DNA from: Artemia franciscana
Taxonomy: Eukaryota > Arthropoda > Branchiopoda > Anostraca > Artemiidae
Length of the DNA stretch: 64,000 bases
NCBI RefSeq assembly: GCF_032884065.1
Contig: NC_088866.1
Span: 26,640,335-26,704,334, forward strand
Reading direction: 5' to 3'
In this document: one piece after another, positions 1-9,769 of the stretch
Layout: each line of letters begins with the position of its first letter
Position numbering within the stretch: position 1 is the first letter of the stretch
Translations under genes and position numbers: made by a program
Notes under the pieces: generated by a model
Seen by the model: only the letters and a program-made list of their open reading frames with translations
Databases searched by the model: none
What the model was told of the DNA's origin: nothing

Positions 1-1460
1 ACACTAAACTAAAAACGAATAAAACCACCACCAATAATAATAAATACAATTGTCGCTACTGATCCACGTAGGGAAAAGAAGCTATTAGAGTTACTTCAAT
101 GAGAACATCAAAGCAACATTTAAATTGTGCATATTAATGCTCAAAGTCAAACAATCTAATGGTACTTTCAGAATACAGTGTAAAATCTTTCACACTTGCG
201 GAACTTAGGACTTTACGTTTCGTTATGTAACAGTTGCGTAACGTTGTTTTTACAGAGTGATTTTAGTCCTTAACGTAGAAGTGCTAAGTAGATTCGAGCT
301 CTACTTAGAATTTTATGTTATGTAAGCTTATGTTGCGTAACTCAATGTAGCAGCAAACAGAAATGAATTTCTGGGTGATCATTTAATAAATTTACAAGAT
401 AAATTCATAAGCATTTCCTAGACAGTCATTCAGGCTTGACCACAATATAAATCCCCATCTTTATTTCACTTTTTATTTTTGAATAGTTCGCTTATGATGG
501 TTGAGATGATTTTAGGCTATGTTGTAATGGTTTTATGAATTTTTAGTTGTCTTTGTAGGAAAGTACTTGTTTAAACGTGAACTATTTTGCTTAAAGTGAG
601 GTAACTGGCCTTGAAAATTGTCTAGACTGTGTGAAAGCCACTTTTTAAGCCACTTAAATTTTCAATTTAAAAGGCATTGGTGGAGACTGAATTGGTAGCC
701 CAGTTGTTACAGCTTCAAAAGTAGCTCGCAAGCCTGTTCGGCTACTTTTGAAGCTGCTTTTTTCCAAACTGTCAATAATAGGACCCCAATACATTTTTGG
801 AGTCGATACTGATATAATCGATATCGTACCGATACGATACCGACACAATTTGCCTATAAGTTCCCCTCCGGAAAAAAAAACTTACCTAAAGTTTAAACCC
901 CCCATTCTCTTTCCATATTTATGCTCACATGTCTGTCTCTGGTCTATTATACACGAAAGAAAAGCATCAATAATTCACTGGGATCCTAAAAATTAGCCAT
1001 TTACAAGATTTCTGAGCACAAACAAAATGGTGGATATTTGCGGAAGTGACAAATAAGAAAAAAAATTAATCAAAGAAGCCGGTGTAGTTACATAAACACA
1101 AATACGTAAAAATCTGATTGAAAGAAGCATAAGAAAATTTATTGAAATTTACTCTTCAAAACCTAAGTTTCAATAGCGGAACTTTGAATTTTAATTATTC
1201 ACATATCAATGTGAAAACTTTACATTCATATAATATGGTTTCTCACTAATGAATCCATGCTAGGCACACTGGATATAGGGACGCAGCTAGAGTTTTAAGT
1301 TTGGAGGAGGGATTTAAAGAATGTGTCGACAAAACCGTTGTCAATTGACCCACCTCTGCTGCTCTCTCCACCACGATTAGACTTAGCTGGCGGCTCTGTC
1401 CCAAAGAACTGGACAAACAAAGTTATATGACGAAATCTGGTGCCATTTTCTGGACAAGTT
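1..1460. other. Non-coding stretch with family B-like repeat remnants
   Basis: No convincing coding exon was found. Positions 1-125 resemble the middle of the family B repeat seen near 56.7 kb and 60.6 kb (shared phrases about 'gatccac', 'agagttacttcaatgagaac' and 'caaagcaac'). Positions 445-485 resemble the sequence about 190 bp beyond that segment at 57.0 kb, so this looks like one long diverged copy. A short perfect hairpin lies at 710-756. The open frames here are short and look like chance. Confidence 0.4.
710..756. repeat. Perfect 16-bp-stem hairpin
   Basis: Bases 710-725 are the exact reverse complement of 741-756, with a 15-nt loop. The stem starts CAGCTTCAAAAG and closes at GTAGC/GCTAC. 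It may be the compact end of a fold-back element or a transcribed hairpin. No coding frame explains it. Confidence 0.7.

Positions 1461-1462
<2 letters not shown>

Positions 1463-1528
<66 letters not shown>
1463..1528. repeat. (TA)n microsatellite
   Basis: About 66 bp of perfect TA dinucleotides directly before the 5' TC end of Helitron H1. This was probably its insertion target. Confidence 0.95.
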
Positions 1529-1531
<3 letters not shown>

Positions 1532-1605
1532 ATCTATATAAAAATAAGTTGTCTGTGTGTGGATCTGTGGATCTGTGGATCAGGTGACGTCATGTTTCGG
1601 CTGAC

Positions 1606-1944
1606 GTCATGAAATTAGTTGCCATCATTTTTGCTTTGAAGGTGACGTCATTCAAGTTATATAAGACATATGTTCGCGTAGAATTCTATTAATGTTTAAG
1701 TTTACAATGACTGATGAAGATGCTCAAAGAGTCTATGCCAAAAAACTTGCTGCTGATAGTTCCTCGGCACGCTTTCTTTTCTGACTTTCTCTATCAGCAG
1801 CAAGTTTTTTGGCATAGACTCTTTGAGCATCTTCATCAGTCATTGTAAACTTAAACATTAATAGATTTCTACGTGAACATATGTCTTATATAACTTGAAT
1901 GACGTCACCGTCAAAGCAAAAATGACGGCAACTAATTTCATGAC
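1606..1944. repeat. Large palindrome inside Helitron H1, 154-nt arms
   Basis: The left arm 1606-1759 and right arm 1791-1944 are inverted copies differing at only about four or five positions, separated by a 31-nt loop. The left arm includes an ATG at 1692 that opens a 30-residue frame ending at 1784, just past the arm. The arms contain repeated TGACGTCA-like motifs. The structure could extrude as a cruciform or give a hairpin transcript. Confidence 0.9.
1692..1784 (+). pseudogene. Short frame at Helitron 5' region (possible replicase N-terminus remnant)
   Basis: ATG at 1692 opens a 30-residue frame that stops at TGA 1782-1784. It begins MFKFTMTDEDAQ and is followed by a basic/alanine stretch. 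Its position downstream of the Helitron 5' end suggests the truncated start of an element protein, but no Rep or helicase motif is visible. The palindrome duplicates most of it in inverse, so chance conservation is possible. Confidence 0.3.
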
Positions 1945-2089
1945 TTAATTTCAGAACTTAATTTCTGTGTTGACTGACGTCATGAAATTAGTTGTCGTCA
2001 TTTTTGTTATGACGATGCTTAGTATATTGTAAAACACATTAATTTGGTTAATAATATACCATTTAAAACACCAAAATGAACATGCTGGA

Positions 2090-2165
2090 GTAGTCACTCG
2101 GTGAGAGAGGGTGTCAGAACGGAGAATGAAGGTCCCAGGTTCAAATCCTGGTTAGGCTAAAAAAG
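2090..2165 (+). other. tRNA-like B-box segment
   Basis: Contains GGTTCAAATCC, a near-perfect RNA polymerase III B box, flanked by CCCA and TGG arms as in a T-psi-C stem, plus a weak A-box-like TAGTCACTCGG about 35 nt upstream. It probably comes from a tRNA or SINE captured inside the Helitron. No full cloverleaf could be drawn with confidence. Confidence 0.4.
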
Positions 2166-2279
2166 GTAAAAATCTAAAAACTAATAAAAAAACTGAAAAA
2201 ACTAAAAAAGGCAAAAACTACAAAAAAAACTAAAAACTAATAAAAAAAATTAAGAATAAAAATAAAAAAAAAATAAAAA

Positions 2280-2435
2280 AGAATGACGCCCGGGACACTC
2301 AAAGAGAAATCAGAGACTGGGACACCGGGACACAAATGAAGACCGGGACACAGGGAATATAAATGACGACCGGGACACAGGGACATAACTACAAAGGGGA
2401 CGCCGGGGTGCACAGGGGGATATATAAATGACGAT
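2280..2435 (-). repeat. 27-bp-type minisatellite (H1 copy, reversed)
   Basis: Tandem variants of the GGGACACAGGGAATATAAAT / GACGACC unit. The opposite strand reads as the Pro/Arg/Gly-rich repeats seen in H2-H5. It occupies the same position in every Helitron here, next to the helicase tail. Confidence 0.75.
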
Positions 2436-2444
2436 GGCGACTCA

Positions 2445-2645
2445 GGGAATGGTCGATTAGCAATCACCATCAACAAAGCTCAAGAGCAATCATTAGAATC
2501 ATGAGGTATAGATCTGAATACGGATTGTTTTCCCATTGACCATTATATGTTGCATGTTCAAGAGTCGGTAAACCTGACAATCTATTTATATGCACAGACA
2601 ATGGGACAGCAAAGAATGTTGTATATTCGCAAGTTTTACGTAGTT
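2445..2645 (+). pseudogene. Helitron helicase C-terminal remnant (H1)
   Basis: The + strand first reads TINKAQ, then after frameshifts and a stop reads YVACSRVGKPDNLF and GTAKNVVYSQVLR. This is the motif VI and tail region of Pif1-like Helitron helicases. An in-frame TGA replaces the usual Gly after FSH. It is a broken fragment: no upstream helicase motifs and no Rep domain are present. Confidence 0.8.
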
Positions 2646-2803
2646 AAAAACATATATATATATATATACTAGCTGTTGGGGTGGCGCTTCGCGCCACCCC
2701 AACACCTAGTTGGTGTTGTCCCCCCCAAGCCCCCCCGCGCGCGTAAGTCGTTACGCGCCATAATAGTTACGCGCCATTGTAGTTGTGTCCCTATGTCCCA
2801 CCT

Positions 2804-2926
<123 letters not shown>

Positions 2927-2927
2927 T

Positions 2928-3110
2928 TTTAACTACGTAAAACTTGCGAATATACAACATTCTTTGCTGTCCCATTGTCTTTGCATATAAATAGATTGTC
3001 AGGTTTACCGACTCTTGAACATGCAACATATAATGGTCCATGGGAAAACAATCTGTATTCAGATCTATACCTCATGATTCTAATGATTGCCCTTGAGCTT
3101 TGTTGATGGT
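2928..3110 (-). pseudogene. Helitron helicase C-terminal remnant (H2)
   Basis: The minus strand reads FSHGPLYVACSRVGKPDNLF followed by GTAKNVVYSQVLR, the C-terminal motif VI region of Helitron Pif1-type helicase. A frameshift separates it from the INKAQ-type segment upstream. Only this tail survives. Confidence 0.82.
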
Positions 3111-3119
3111 GATTGCTAA

Positions 3120-3270
3120 TCGACCATTCCCTGTCCCGGTGTCCCGGTCGTCATTTATATCCCCCTGTTTCCCCCGGTGTCCCCGTTGTAGTTGTGTCCC
3201 TGTGTCCCGGTCGTCATTTATATTCCCTGTGTCCCGGTCGTCATTTGTATCCCGGTGTCTCGGTCTGTAT
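3120..3270 (+). repeat. 27-bp minisatellite (H2)
   Basis: About five units of TCCCGGTCGTCATTTATATT/CCCTGTG. At 27 bp the period is a multiple of three, so open frames run through it with Pro/Arg/Ser repeats. The same array occurs in H1, H3, H4 and H5. Confidence 0.85.
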
Positions 3271-4960
3271 ATACATTCGTTTTTTAGTTTTGTTTTTCTC
3301 CTTTATTTTTTTCCTTTTTTTTTCTTTTTTAGTTTATTTAGATTTTTAGATTTTTTAGTTTTTTTATTAGTTTTTAGTTTTTTTTTCTTTTTAGTTTTTT
3401 TGTAGTTTTTACCTTCTTTTTAGTTTTGTTAGTTCTTTTTTTTACTTATGTCCTGGTCGCCATTTATACTCCCTGTGTCCCGGTGCTTTGTTGATTGCTA
3501 ATCGAACATTCCTTTTGTCCTGGTCGCTTTCTCTTTGAGTGTCGTCATTTATTTTTTTCTTTTTTAGTTCTTTTAGTTTTTACCTTTTTTAGTTTTTTTT
3601 AGTTTTTTAGATGAAAATTTTTTTTAGTTTTTTCCTTTTTTTCTTTTTAGTTTTTTATTGGTTTTTACCTTTATTTTAGCTTATTTTTCAGTTTTTTCCT
3701 TTTTTTAGTTTTTTTTTATTTTTTATTTTTTTAGTTTTTTACCTTTTTTTAGTTTTTTTAGTTTTTTTAGTTTTTTAGCTTTTTTACTTTTTTTATTAGT
3801 TTTTAGTTTTTTTTGTAGTTTTTGCCTTTTTTTTAGTTTTTTCAGTTTTTTTTTTATTTTTTTATTGGTTTTTACCTTTATTTTAGCTTATTTTTCAGTT
3901 TTTTCCTTTTTTTTAGTTTTTTTTTTAGTTTTTAGTTTTTTAGTTTTTTACCTTTTTTTAGTTTTTTTAGTTTTTTTAGTTTTTTAGCTTTTTTATTTTT
4001 TTTATTAGTTTTTAGTTTTTTTTGTAGTTTTTGCCTTTTTTTAGTTTTTTTAGTTTTTTAGCTTTTTTATTAGTTTTTAGTTTTTTTTGTAGTTTTTGCC
4101 TTTTTTTAGTTTTTTTCTTTTTAGTTTTTTTGTAGTTTTTACCTTCTTTTTAGTTTTGTTAGTTTTTTTTTTTACTTATGTCCTGGTCGTCATTTATACT
4201 CCGTGTCCCGGTGCTTTGTTGATTGCTAATCGAACATTCCTTTTGTCCTGGTCGCTTTCTCTTTTAGTGTCGTCATTTATTTTTTTCTTTTTTAGTTCTT
4301 TTAGTTTTTACCTTTTTTAGTTTTTTTAAGTTTTTTGATGAAAATTTTTTTTAGTTTTTTCCTTTTTTTCTTTTTAGTTTTTTATTGGTTTTTACCTTTA
4401 TTTTAGCTTATTTTTCAGTTTTTTCCTTTTTTTTAGTTTTTTTTTATTTTTTATTTTTTTAGTTTTTTACCTTTTTTTAGTTTTTTTTAGTTTTTTTAGT
4501 TTTTTAGCTTTTTTACTTTTTTTATTAGTTTTTAGTTTTTTTTGTAGTTTTTGCCTTTTTTAGTTTTTTCAGTTTTTTTTTTAGTTTTTTATTGGTTTTT
4601 ACCTTTATTTTAGCTTATTTTTCAGTTTTTTCCTTTTTTTTAGTTTTTTTTAGTTTTTAGTTTTTTTAGTTTTTTACCTTTTTTTAGTTTTTTTAGTTTT
4701 TTACCTTTTTTTTAGTTTTTTTAGTTTTTTTAGTTTTTTAGCTTTTTTATTTTTTTTATTAGTTTTTAGTTTTTTTTGTAGTTTTTGCCTTTTTTTAGTT
4801 TTTTTAGTTTTTTAGCTTTTTTATTAGTTTTTAGTTTTTTTTTTGTAGTTTTTGCCTTTTTTAGTTTTTTTAGTTTTTTAGCTTTTTTATTTTTTTTATT
4901 AGTTTTTAGTTTTTTTTTTTGTGGTTTTTGCCTTTTTTTAGTTTTTTCAGTTTTCAGTTT
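3270..4960. repeat. Long T-rich degenerate array (H2)
   Basis: About 1.7 kb of TAGTTTTTT-type repeats with recurring GCTTTTTT, ACCTTTTTTT and TTTGTAGTTTTTGCC phrases. Higher-order repeats of about 650-700 bp are visible (the GTCCTGGTCG...CTTTGTTGATTGC block recurs near 3450 and 4180). The opposite strand reads as Lys/Thr-rich peptide, which I consider meaningless. Confidence 0.85.
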
Positions 4961-5382
4961 TGTCACCTGATCCAGTTTTTTCAGGTGACGTCACCTGATC
5001 CATCCACAGATCCACACACAGACAACTTATTTTTATATATATACTAGCTGTTGGGGTGGCGCTTCGCGCCACCCCAACACCTAGTTGGTGGGGGCGCTTC
5101 GCGCCCCCCCCCCCCAAGCCCCCCCGCGCGCGTAAGTCGTTACGCGCCATATTAGTTACGCGCCATTGTAGTTGTGTCCCTATGTCCCACCTGTGAATAT
5201 AGATAGATATATATATATATATATACTAGCTGTTGGGGTGGCGCTTCGCGCCACCCCAACACCTAGTTGGTGGGGGCGCTTCGCGCCCCCCCCAAGCCCC
5301 CCCGCGCGCGTAAGTCGTTACGCGCCATAATAGTTACGCGCCATTGTAGTTGTGTCCCTATGTCCCACCTGTGAATATAGAT

Positions 5383-5440
<58 letters not shown>

Positions 5441-5442
<2 letters not shown>

Positions 5443-5620
5443 TTTTAACTACGTAAAACTTGCGAATATACAACATTCTTTGCTGTCCCATTGTCTTTGC
5501 ATATAAATAGATTGTCAGGTTTACCGACTCTTGAACATGCAACATATAATGGTCCATGGGAAAACAATCTGTATTCAGATCTATACCTCATGATTCTAAT
5601 GATTGCCCTTGAGCTTTGTT
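5441..5620 (-). pseudogene. Helitron helicase C-terminal remnant (H4)
   Basis: Nearly identical to the H2 remnant: minus-strand FSHGPLYVACSRVGKPDNLF motif in one frame. No other helicase motifs are present. Confidence 0.8.
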
Positions 5621-5789
5621 GATGGTGATTGCTAATCGACCATTCCCTGTCCCGGTGTCCCGGTCGTCATTTACATCCCCCTGTTTCCCCCGGTGTCCCC
5701 GTTGTAGTTGTGTCCCTGTGTCCCGGTCGTCATTTATATTCCCTGTGTCCCGGTCGTCATTTGTATCCCGGTGTCCCGGTCTGTATATA

Positions 5790-6715
5790 CATTCGTTTTT
5801 TAGTTTTGTTTTTCTCCTTTATTTTTTTCCTTTTTTTTTCTTTTTTAGCTTATTTAGATTTTTAGATTTTTTAGTTTTTTTATTAGTTTTTAGTTTTTTT
5901 TTCTTTTTAGTTTTTTTGTAGTTTTTAACTTCTTTTTAGTTTTGTTAATTTTTTTTTTACTTATGTCCTGGTCGTCATTCATACTCCCTGTGTCCCGGTG
6001 CTTCCCGGTGCTTTGTTGATTGCTAATCGAACATTCCTTTTGTCCTGGTCGCTTTCTCTTTGAGTTTCGTCATTTATATTTTTCTTTTTTAGTTCTTTTA
6101 GTTTTTACCTTTTTTAGTTTTTTTTAGTTTTTTAGATGAAAATTTTTTTTAGTTTTTTCCTTTTTTTCTTTTTAGTTTTTTATTGGTTTTTACCTTTATT
6201 TTAGCTTATTTTTCAGTTTTTTCCTTTTTTTTATTTTTTTTTTATTTTTTATTTTTTTTTAGTTTTTTACCTTTTTTTAGTTTTTTTAGTTTTTTTAGTT
6301 TTTTAGCTTTTTTACTTTTTTTTATTAGTTTTTAGTTTTTTTTTGTAGTTTTTGCCTTTTTTTAGTTTTTTCAGTTTTTTTTTAGTTTTTTATTGGTTTT
6401 TACCTTTATTTTAGCTTATTTTTCAGTTTTTTCCCTTTTTTTTAGTTTTTTTTAGTTTTTAGTTTTTTTCGTTTTTTATCTTTTTTTTAGTTTTTTTAGT
6501 TTTTTTAGTTTTTTAGCTTTTTTATTTTTTTTATTAGTTTTTAGTTTTTTTTGTAGTTTTTGCCTTTTTTTAGTTTTTTTAGTTTTTTAGCTTTTTTATT
6601 AGTTTTTAGTTTTTTTTGTAGTTTTTGCCTTTTTTTAGTTTTTTTTAGTTTTTTAGCTTTTTTATTTTTTTTATTAGTTTTTAGTTTTTTTTTGTAGTTT
6701 TTGCCTTTTTTAGTT
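5790..6715. repeat. T-rich degenerate array (H4)
   Basis: About 0.9 kb of the same TAGTTTTTT-type array as H2, but with one fewer higher-order unit. It shows that the array changes length between copies. Confidence 0.85.
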
Positions 6716-6814
6716 TTTTCAGTTTTGACGTCACCTGATCCAGTTTTTTCAGGTGACGTCACCTGACACATCCATCCACACATCCACAGACAGACAACTT
6801 ATTTTTATATATAT

Positions 6815-6868
<54 letters not shown>

Positions 6869-6871
<3 letters not shown>

Positions 6872-7055
6872 TTTAACTACGTAAAACTTGCGAATATACA
6901 ATATTCTTTGCTGTCCCATTGTCTGTGCATATAAATAGATTGTCAGGTTTACCGACTCTTGAACATGCAACATATAATGGTCCATGGGAAAACAATCCGT
7001 ATTCAGATCTATACCTCATGATTCTAATGATTGCCCTTGAGCTTTGTTGATGGTG
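6869..7055 (-). pseudogene. Helitron helicase C-terminal remnant (H3)
   Basis: Same minus-strand YVACSRVGKPDNLF motif as in the other copies. It lies directly after the (TA)n tract into which H4 inserted. Confidence 0.8.
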
Positions 7056-7069
7056 ATTGCTAATCGACC

Positions 7070-7400
7070 ATTCCCTGAGTCGCTATCGTCATTTATATAT
7101 CCCCCTGTGCACCCCGGCGTCCCCTTTGTAGTTATGTCCCTGTGTCCCGGTCGTCATTTATATTCCCTGTGTCCCGGTCGTCATTTGTGTCCCGGTGTTC
7201 CAGTCTGTGATTTCTCTTTGAGTGTCCCGGGCGTCATTTATATTCCTTGTGTCCCGGTGTCCCGGTCGTCATTTATATCCCCCTGTGCCCCCCGGCGTCC
7301 ACATTGTAGTTGTGTCCCTGTGTCCCGGTCGTCATTTATATTCCCTGTGTCCCGGTCGTCATTTGTATCCCGGTGTCCCGGTCTGTATATACATTCGTTT
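7070..7400 (+). repeat. 27-bp minisatellite (H3, expanded)
   Basis: About a dozen variant units of the CCCGGTCGTCATTTATATTC family, giving a 142-residue open frame rich in Pro/Arg/Ser. This is roughly twice the length seen in H2 and H4. Confidence 0.85.
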
Positions 7401-7629
7401 TTTAGTTTTGTTTTTCTCCTTTATTTTTTTCCTTTTTCTTTTTTTTCTTTTTTAGTTTATTTAGATTTTTAGATTTTTTAGTTTTTTTATTAGTTTTTAG
7501 TTTTTTTGTAGTTTTTACCATTTTTTTAGTTTTTTTAGTTTTTTTTTTTACTTATGTCCTGGTCGTCATTTATACTCCCTGTGTCCCGGTCGTCATTTGT
7601 TTCTCGGTGCTTTGTTGATTGCTAATTTA

Positions 7630-8500
7630 TATTATATTTATATTTATATTTATTAATATTTTTTTAGTTTTCTTTTTCTCTTATTTTTCAGTTTTTTCCT
7701 TTTTTTTTAGTTTTTTCTTTTTTAGTTTTTAGTTTTTTTTTGTTTTTTACCTTTTTTTAGTTTTTTTAGTTTTTTTAGTTTTTTAGCTTTTTTAGTTTTT
7801 TTATTAGTTTTTAGTTTTTTTTTAGTTTTTGCCTTTTTTTAGTTTTTTCAGTTTTTTTTAGTTTTTAGTTTTTTACCTTTTTTTAGTTTTTTTTAGTTTT
7901 TTAGCTTTTTTAGTTTTTTTTCTTTTTAGTTTTTTTTGTAGTTTTTACCTTTTTTAGTTTTTTTTCTTCTTTTGTATTAGTGTGAAATAATTCAGACGTC
8001 ATATGCGGACAAACACGACGTCACTCGACAGACAGACAGACAGACATAACCCACAAACAACTTATTTTTATATATATTTATTCATATTTTTTTAGTTTTC
8101 TTTTTCTCTTTTATTTTTCAGTTTTTTCCTTTTTTTTAGTTTTTTTCTTTTTTAGTTTTTAGTTTTTTTTAGTTTTTTACCTTTTTTTAGTTTTTTTTAG
8201 TTTTTTTAGTTTTTTAGCTTTTTTAGTTTTTTTATTAGTTTTTATTTTTTTTTGTAGTTTTTGCCTTTTTTTATTTTTTTCAGTTTTTTTAGTTATTAGA
8301 TTTTTACCTTTTTGTAGTTTTTTTTAGTTTTTTAGCTTTTTTAGTTTTTTTTTCTTTTTAGTTTTTTTTGTAGTTTTTACCTTTTTTAGTTTTTTTCTTC
8401 TTTTGTATTAGTGTGAAATAATTCAGACGTCATATGCGAACAAACATGACGTCACCTGATCCATCCACAGATCCACACACAGACAACTTATTTTTATATA
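7630..8500. repeat. Tandem duplication of about 430 bp at the H3 5' end
   Basis: Both halves start with TATTTATT(A/C)ATATTTTTTTAG plus T-rich repeats and end with GTATTAGTGTGAAATAATTCAGACGTCATATGCG then ACAACTTATTTTTATATATA. The second half ends at the true 5' terminus of H3. Confidence 0.7.
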
Positions 8501-8503
8501 TAT

Positions 8504-8506
<3 letters not shown>

Positions 8507-8588
<82 letters not shown>

Positions 8589-8700
8589 CAGGTGGGACAT
8601 AGGGACACAACTACAATGGCGCGTAACTAATATGGCGCGTAACGACTTACGCGCGCGGGGGGGCTTGGGGGGGGGGGCGCGAAGCGCCCCCACCAACTAG
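8507..8700 (+). repeat. (TA)n tract and GC-rich 3' block of H1
   Basis: A TA run of about 78 bp is followed by CACAGGTGGGACATAGGGAC, two GGCGCGTAAC motifs and a GCGCGCGGGGGGG stretch. This is the plus-oriented counterpart of the GC-rich blocks at 2673-2805, 5048-5195 and 5230-5375. Confidence 0.8.
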
Positions 8701-8702
8701 GT

Positions 8703-8731
8703 GTTGGGGTGGCGCGAAGCGCCACCCCAAC
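8703..8731 (+). repeat. Helitron 3' terminal hairpin (H1)
   Basis: A 29-nt palindrome with 13-bp arms and a GAA loop, two bases before the CTAG end. The same hairpin recurs, inverted, at about 2675-2703, 5050-5078 and 5232-5260, and is degraded in H5. Confidence 0.9.
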
Positions 8732-8736
8732 AGCTA

Positions 8737-8737
<1 letters not shown>

Positions 8738-8821
<84 letters not shown>
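8738..8821. repeat. (TA)n microsatellite
   Basis: TA run directly after the 3' end of Helitron H1. It is the right half of the target tract whose left half is 1463-1532. Confidence 0.95.
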
Positions 8822-8832
<11 letters not shown>

Positions 8833-9015
8833 TTGTCATGGCACAGTTTTTTTAAACATAAGATCAGTTAACAACTGCACACAGTACGACAGGGAAAACA
8901 TTTTAAGGGGCTCAAGCCCAATAATTCTCCTCCCCCCAGGGATACGGTCTTGCTACCTTCTCCCTGCCCAAAAGTATTCGCCGATTCCAAAAAATAAATC
9001 GATACTTTTTTCCAG

Positions 9016-9162
9016 ACTCGTGCACTAGGTATCAGCGGTGATATGAAAGGGGATGGATTTCAAAATGGAGGCGTTTTGATTGTTGAAAAAGGAGGGAAGT
9101 TATTATATTATTACAAACAGGATAATCCTGCTGACCATGTGGCCAATGAAAAGATACTTGAG
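9016..9162 (+). CDS. Internal exon, peroxiredoxin-like 2 (PRXL2/FAM213, AhpC-TSA_2) protein
   Basis: A 147-nt exon, 49 codons, phase 0 at both ends. It follows a pyrimidine-rich TTTTTTCCAG acceptor and precedes a consensus GAG|GTAAGT donor. The peptide contains GDMKGDGFQNGGVLIVEKGG then YYYKQDNPADH and NEKILE. This matches the C-terminal part of the PRXL2 thioredoxin-fold family (prostamide/prostaglandin F synthase PRXL2B and PRXL2A), where a 'G-D-x-x-Q-x-GG-x-x-V-x-K-GG' strand is followed by a charged helix. These proteins are cytosolic thioredoxin-like oxidoreductases. The redox Cys exon (CxxC region) is not in this window or not recognisable. Which paralogue it is cannot be told from one exon. 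Confidence 0.8.
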
Positions 9163-9736
9163 GTAAGTCCAAGTAATTTTTGTTAGGATTTGAAGGCACA
9201 ATCAGTGTTTTCGTTATCTTCGATATTTTCAGTGTTTTCCGAAGCTTTTTTAATAGGAAGTTGGTTTCTCTAAGATCTATCCGAGAGTTAACTATTGCAA
9301 ATAAACGAACGTTAACACAAAATTCAAATTGTTCGTTTTCATTGGTGCTAATTACACAGGTCACTCAGTGAAAAATTGCAATGGATATTTATGCATTTCC
9401 TGATAGATTTTACCTTGAAAAAAATCATCACATAATTTTTGTGTTTTCAAGAAAAAGAATTTTGGATTTTTTTCTATGTTTGTTTTCTCCTCACTGCTAG
9501 CAGAGGACTGGAACATCATAGAGAACTATTTAAGGTCTCATATTAAAGGCAACTGCTATGTCTAGTGTATTTTTAAAGTTATCTCCTTGGTAATTATCGG
9601 GGAGATTCCGTAGAACTCTATTTGGCTTCCTGGAAAAAATCGAAAAATATTCCGAAAATTTGAGGATAATGAAAGAACTGAGTTCAGTGCGAAAGGGAAG
9701 CAAGTATATTTTTTTGTATTTTTTTAATTGCCTCAG

Positions 9737-9769
9737 GCCTCCTCTAAACTAAACAATATAGACTTATAA
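9737..9769 (+). CDS. Possible terminal exon of the PRXL2-like gene
   Basis: A strong acceptor (long T tract, then AATTGCCTCAG) ends at 9736, 574 bp after the donor at 9163. In the required phase 0 it reads ASSKLNNIDL and stops at TAA 9767-9769. PRXL2 proteins typically end shortly after the preceding helix, so a ten-residue tail is plausible. No protein match can be claimed for so short an exon, and a later acceptor could be the real one. Confidence 0.4.
   Translation, partial: ASSKLNNIDL

Larger units (their letters stand above)
5226..6817 (-). mobile_element. Helitron H4 (-), complete, inside H3
   Basis: The minus-strand 3' CTAG is at 5226-5229 with the GC-rich hairpin, and the minus-strand 5' TC is at 6816-6817. 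The flanks are A 5225 and T 6818, the expected A|T target inside H3's TA tract. Contents are the GC-rich block, (TA)n 5387-5440, helicase tail 5441-5620, minisatellite 5641-5785, T-rich array 5790-6715, and a TGACGTCACCTGATCC-rich subterminal end. It is non-autonomous: no Rep domain is present. Confidence 0.8.
5044..8506 (-). mobile_element. Helitron H3 (-), split by H4
   Basis: CTAG at 5044-5047 follows A 5043. The far end is GA at 8505-8506 followed by T 8507, i.e. a minus-strand 5' TC. The 3' block occupies 5044-5225. H4 (5226-6817) is inserted in its (TA)n, and H3 resumes at 6818 with its helicase tail, 27-bp minisatellite and T-rich array. Its 5' region is partly duplicated (about 7630-8075 versus 8075-8500). 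Confidence 0.72.

Noticed and set aside
3100..3405. 101-residue Pro/Ser/Phe-rich frame (also at 5616-5921 and 7044-7472)
   Set aside because: Produced by the 27-bp minisatellite plus T-rich array. The frames only stay open because the period is a multiple of three.
4766..4966. Lys/Thr/Asn-rich minus-strand frame (also at 6541-6783)
   Set aside because: Pure translation of the low-complexity T-rich array; no protein-like composition.
9032..9364. 110-residue minus-strand frame
   Set aside because: It is antisense to the PRXL2-like exon and its intron. The plus-strand exon with consensus splice sites explains the region better.
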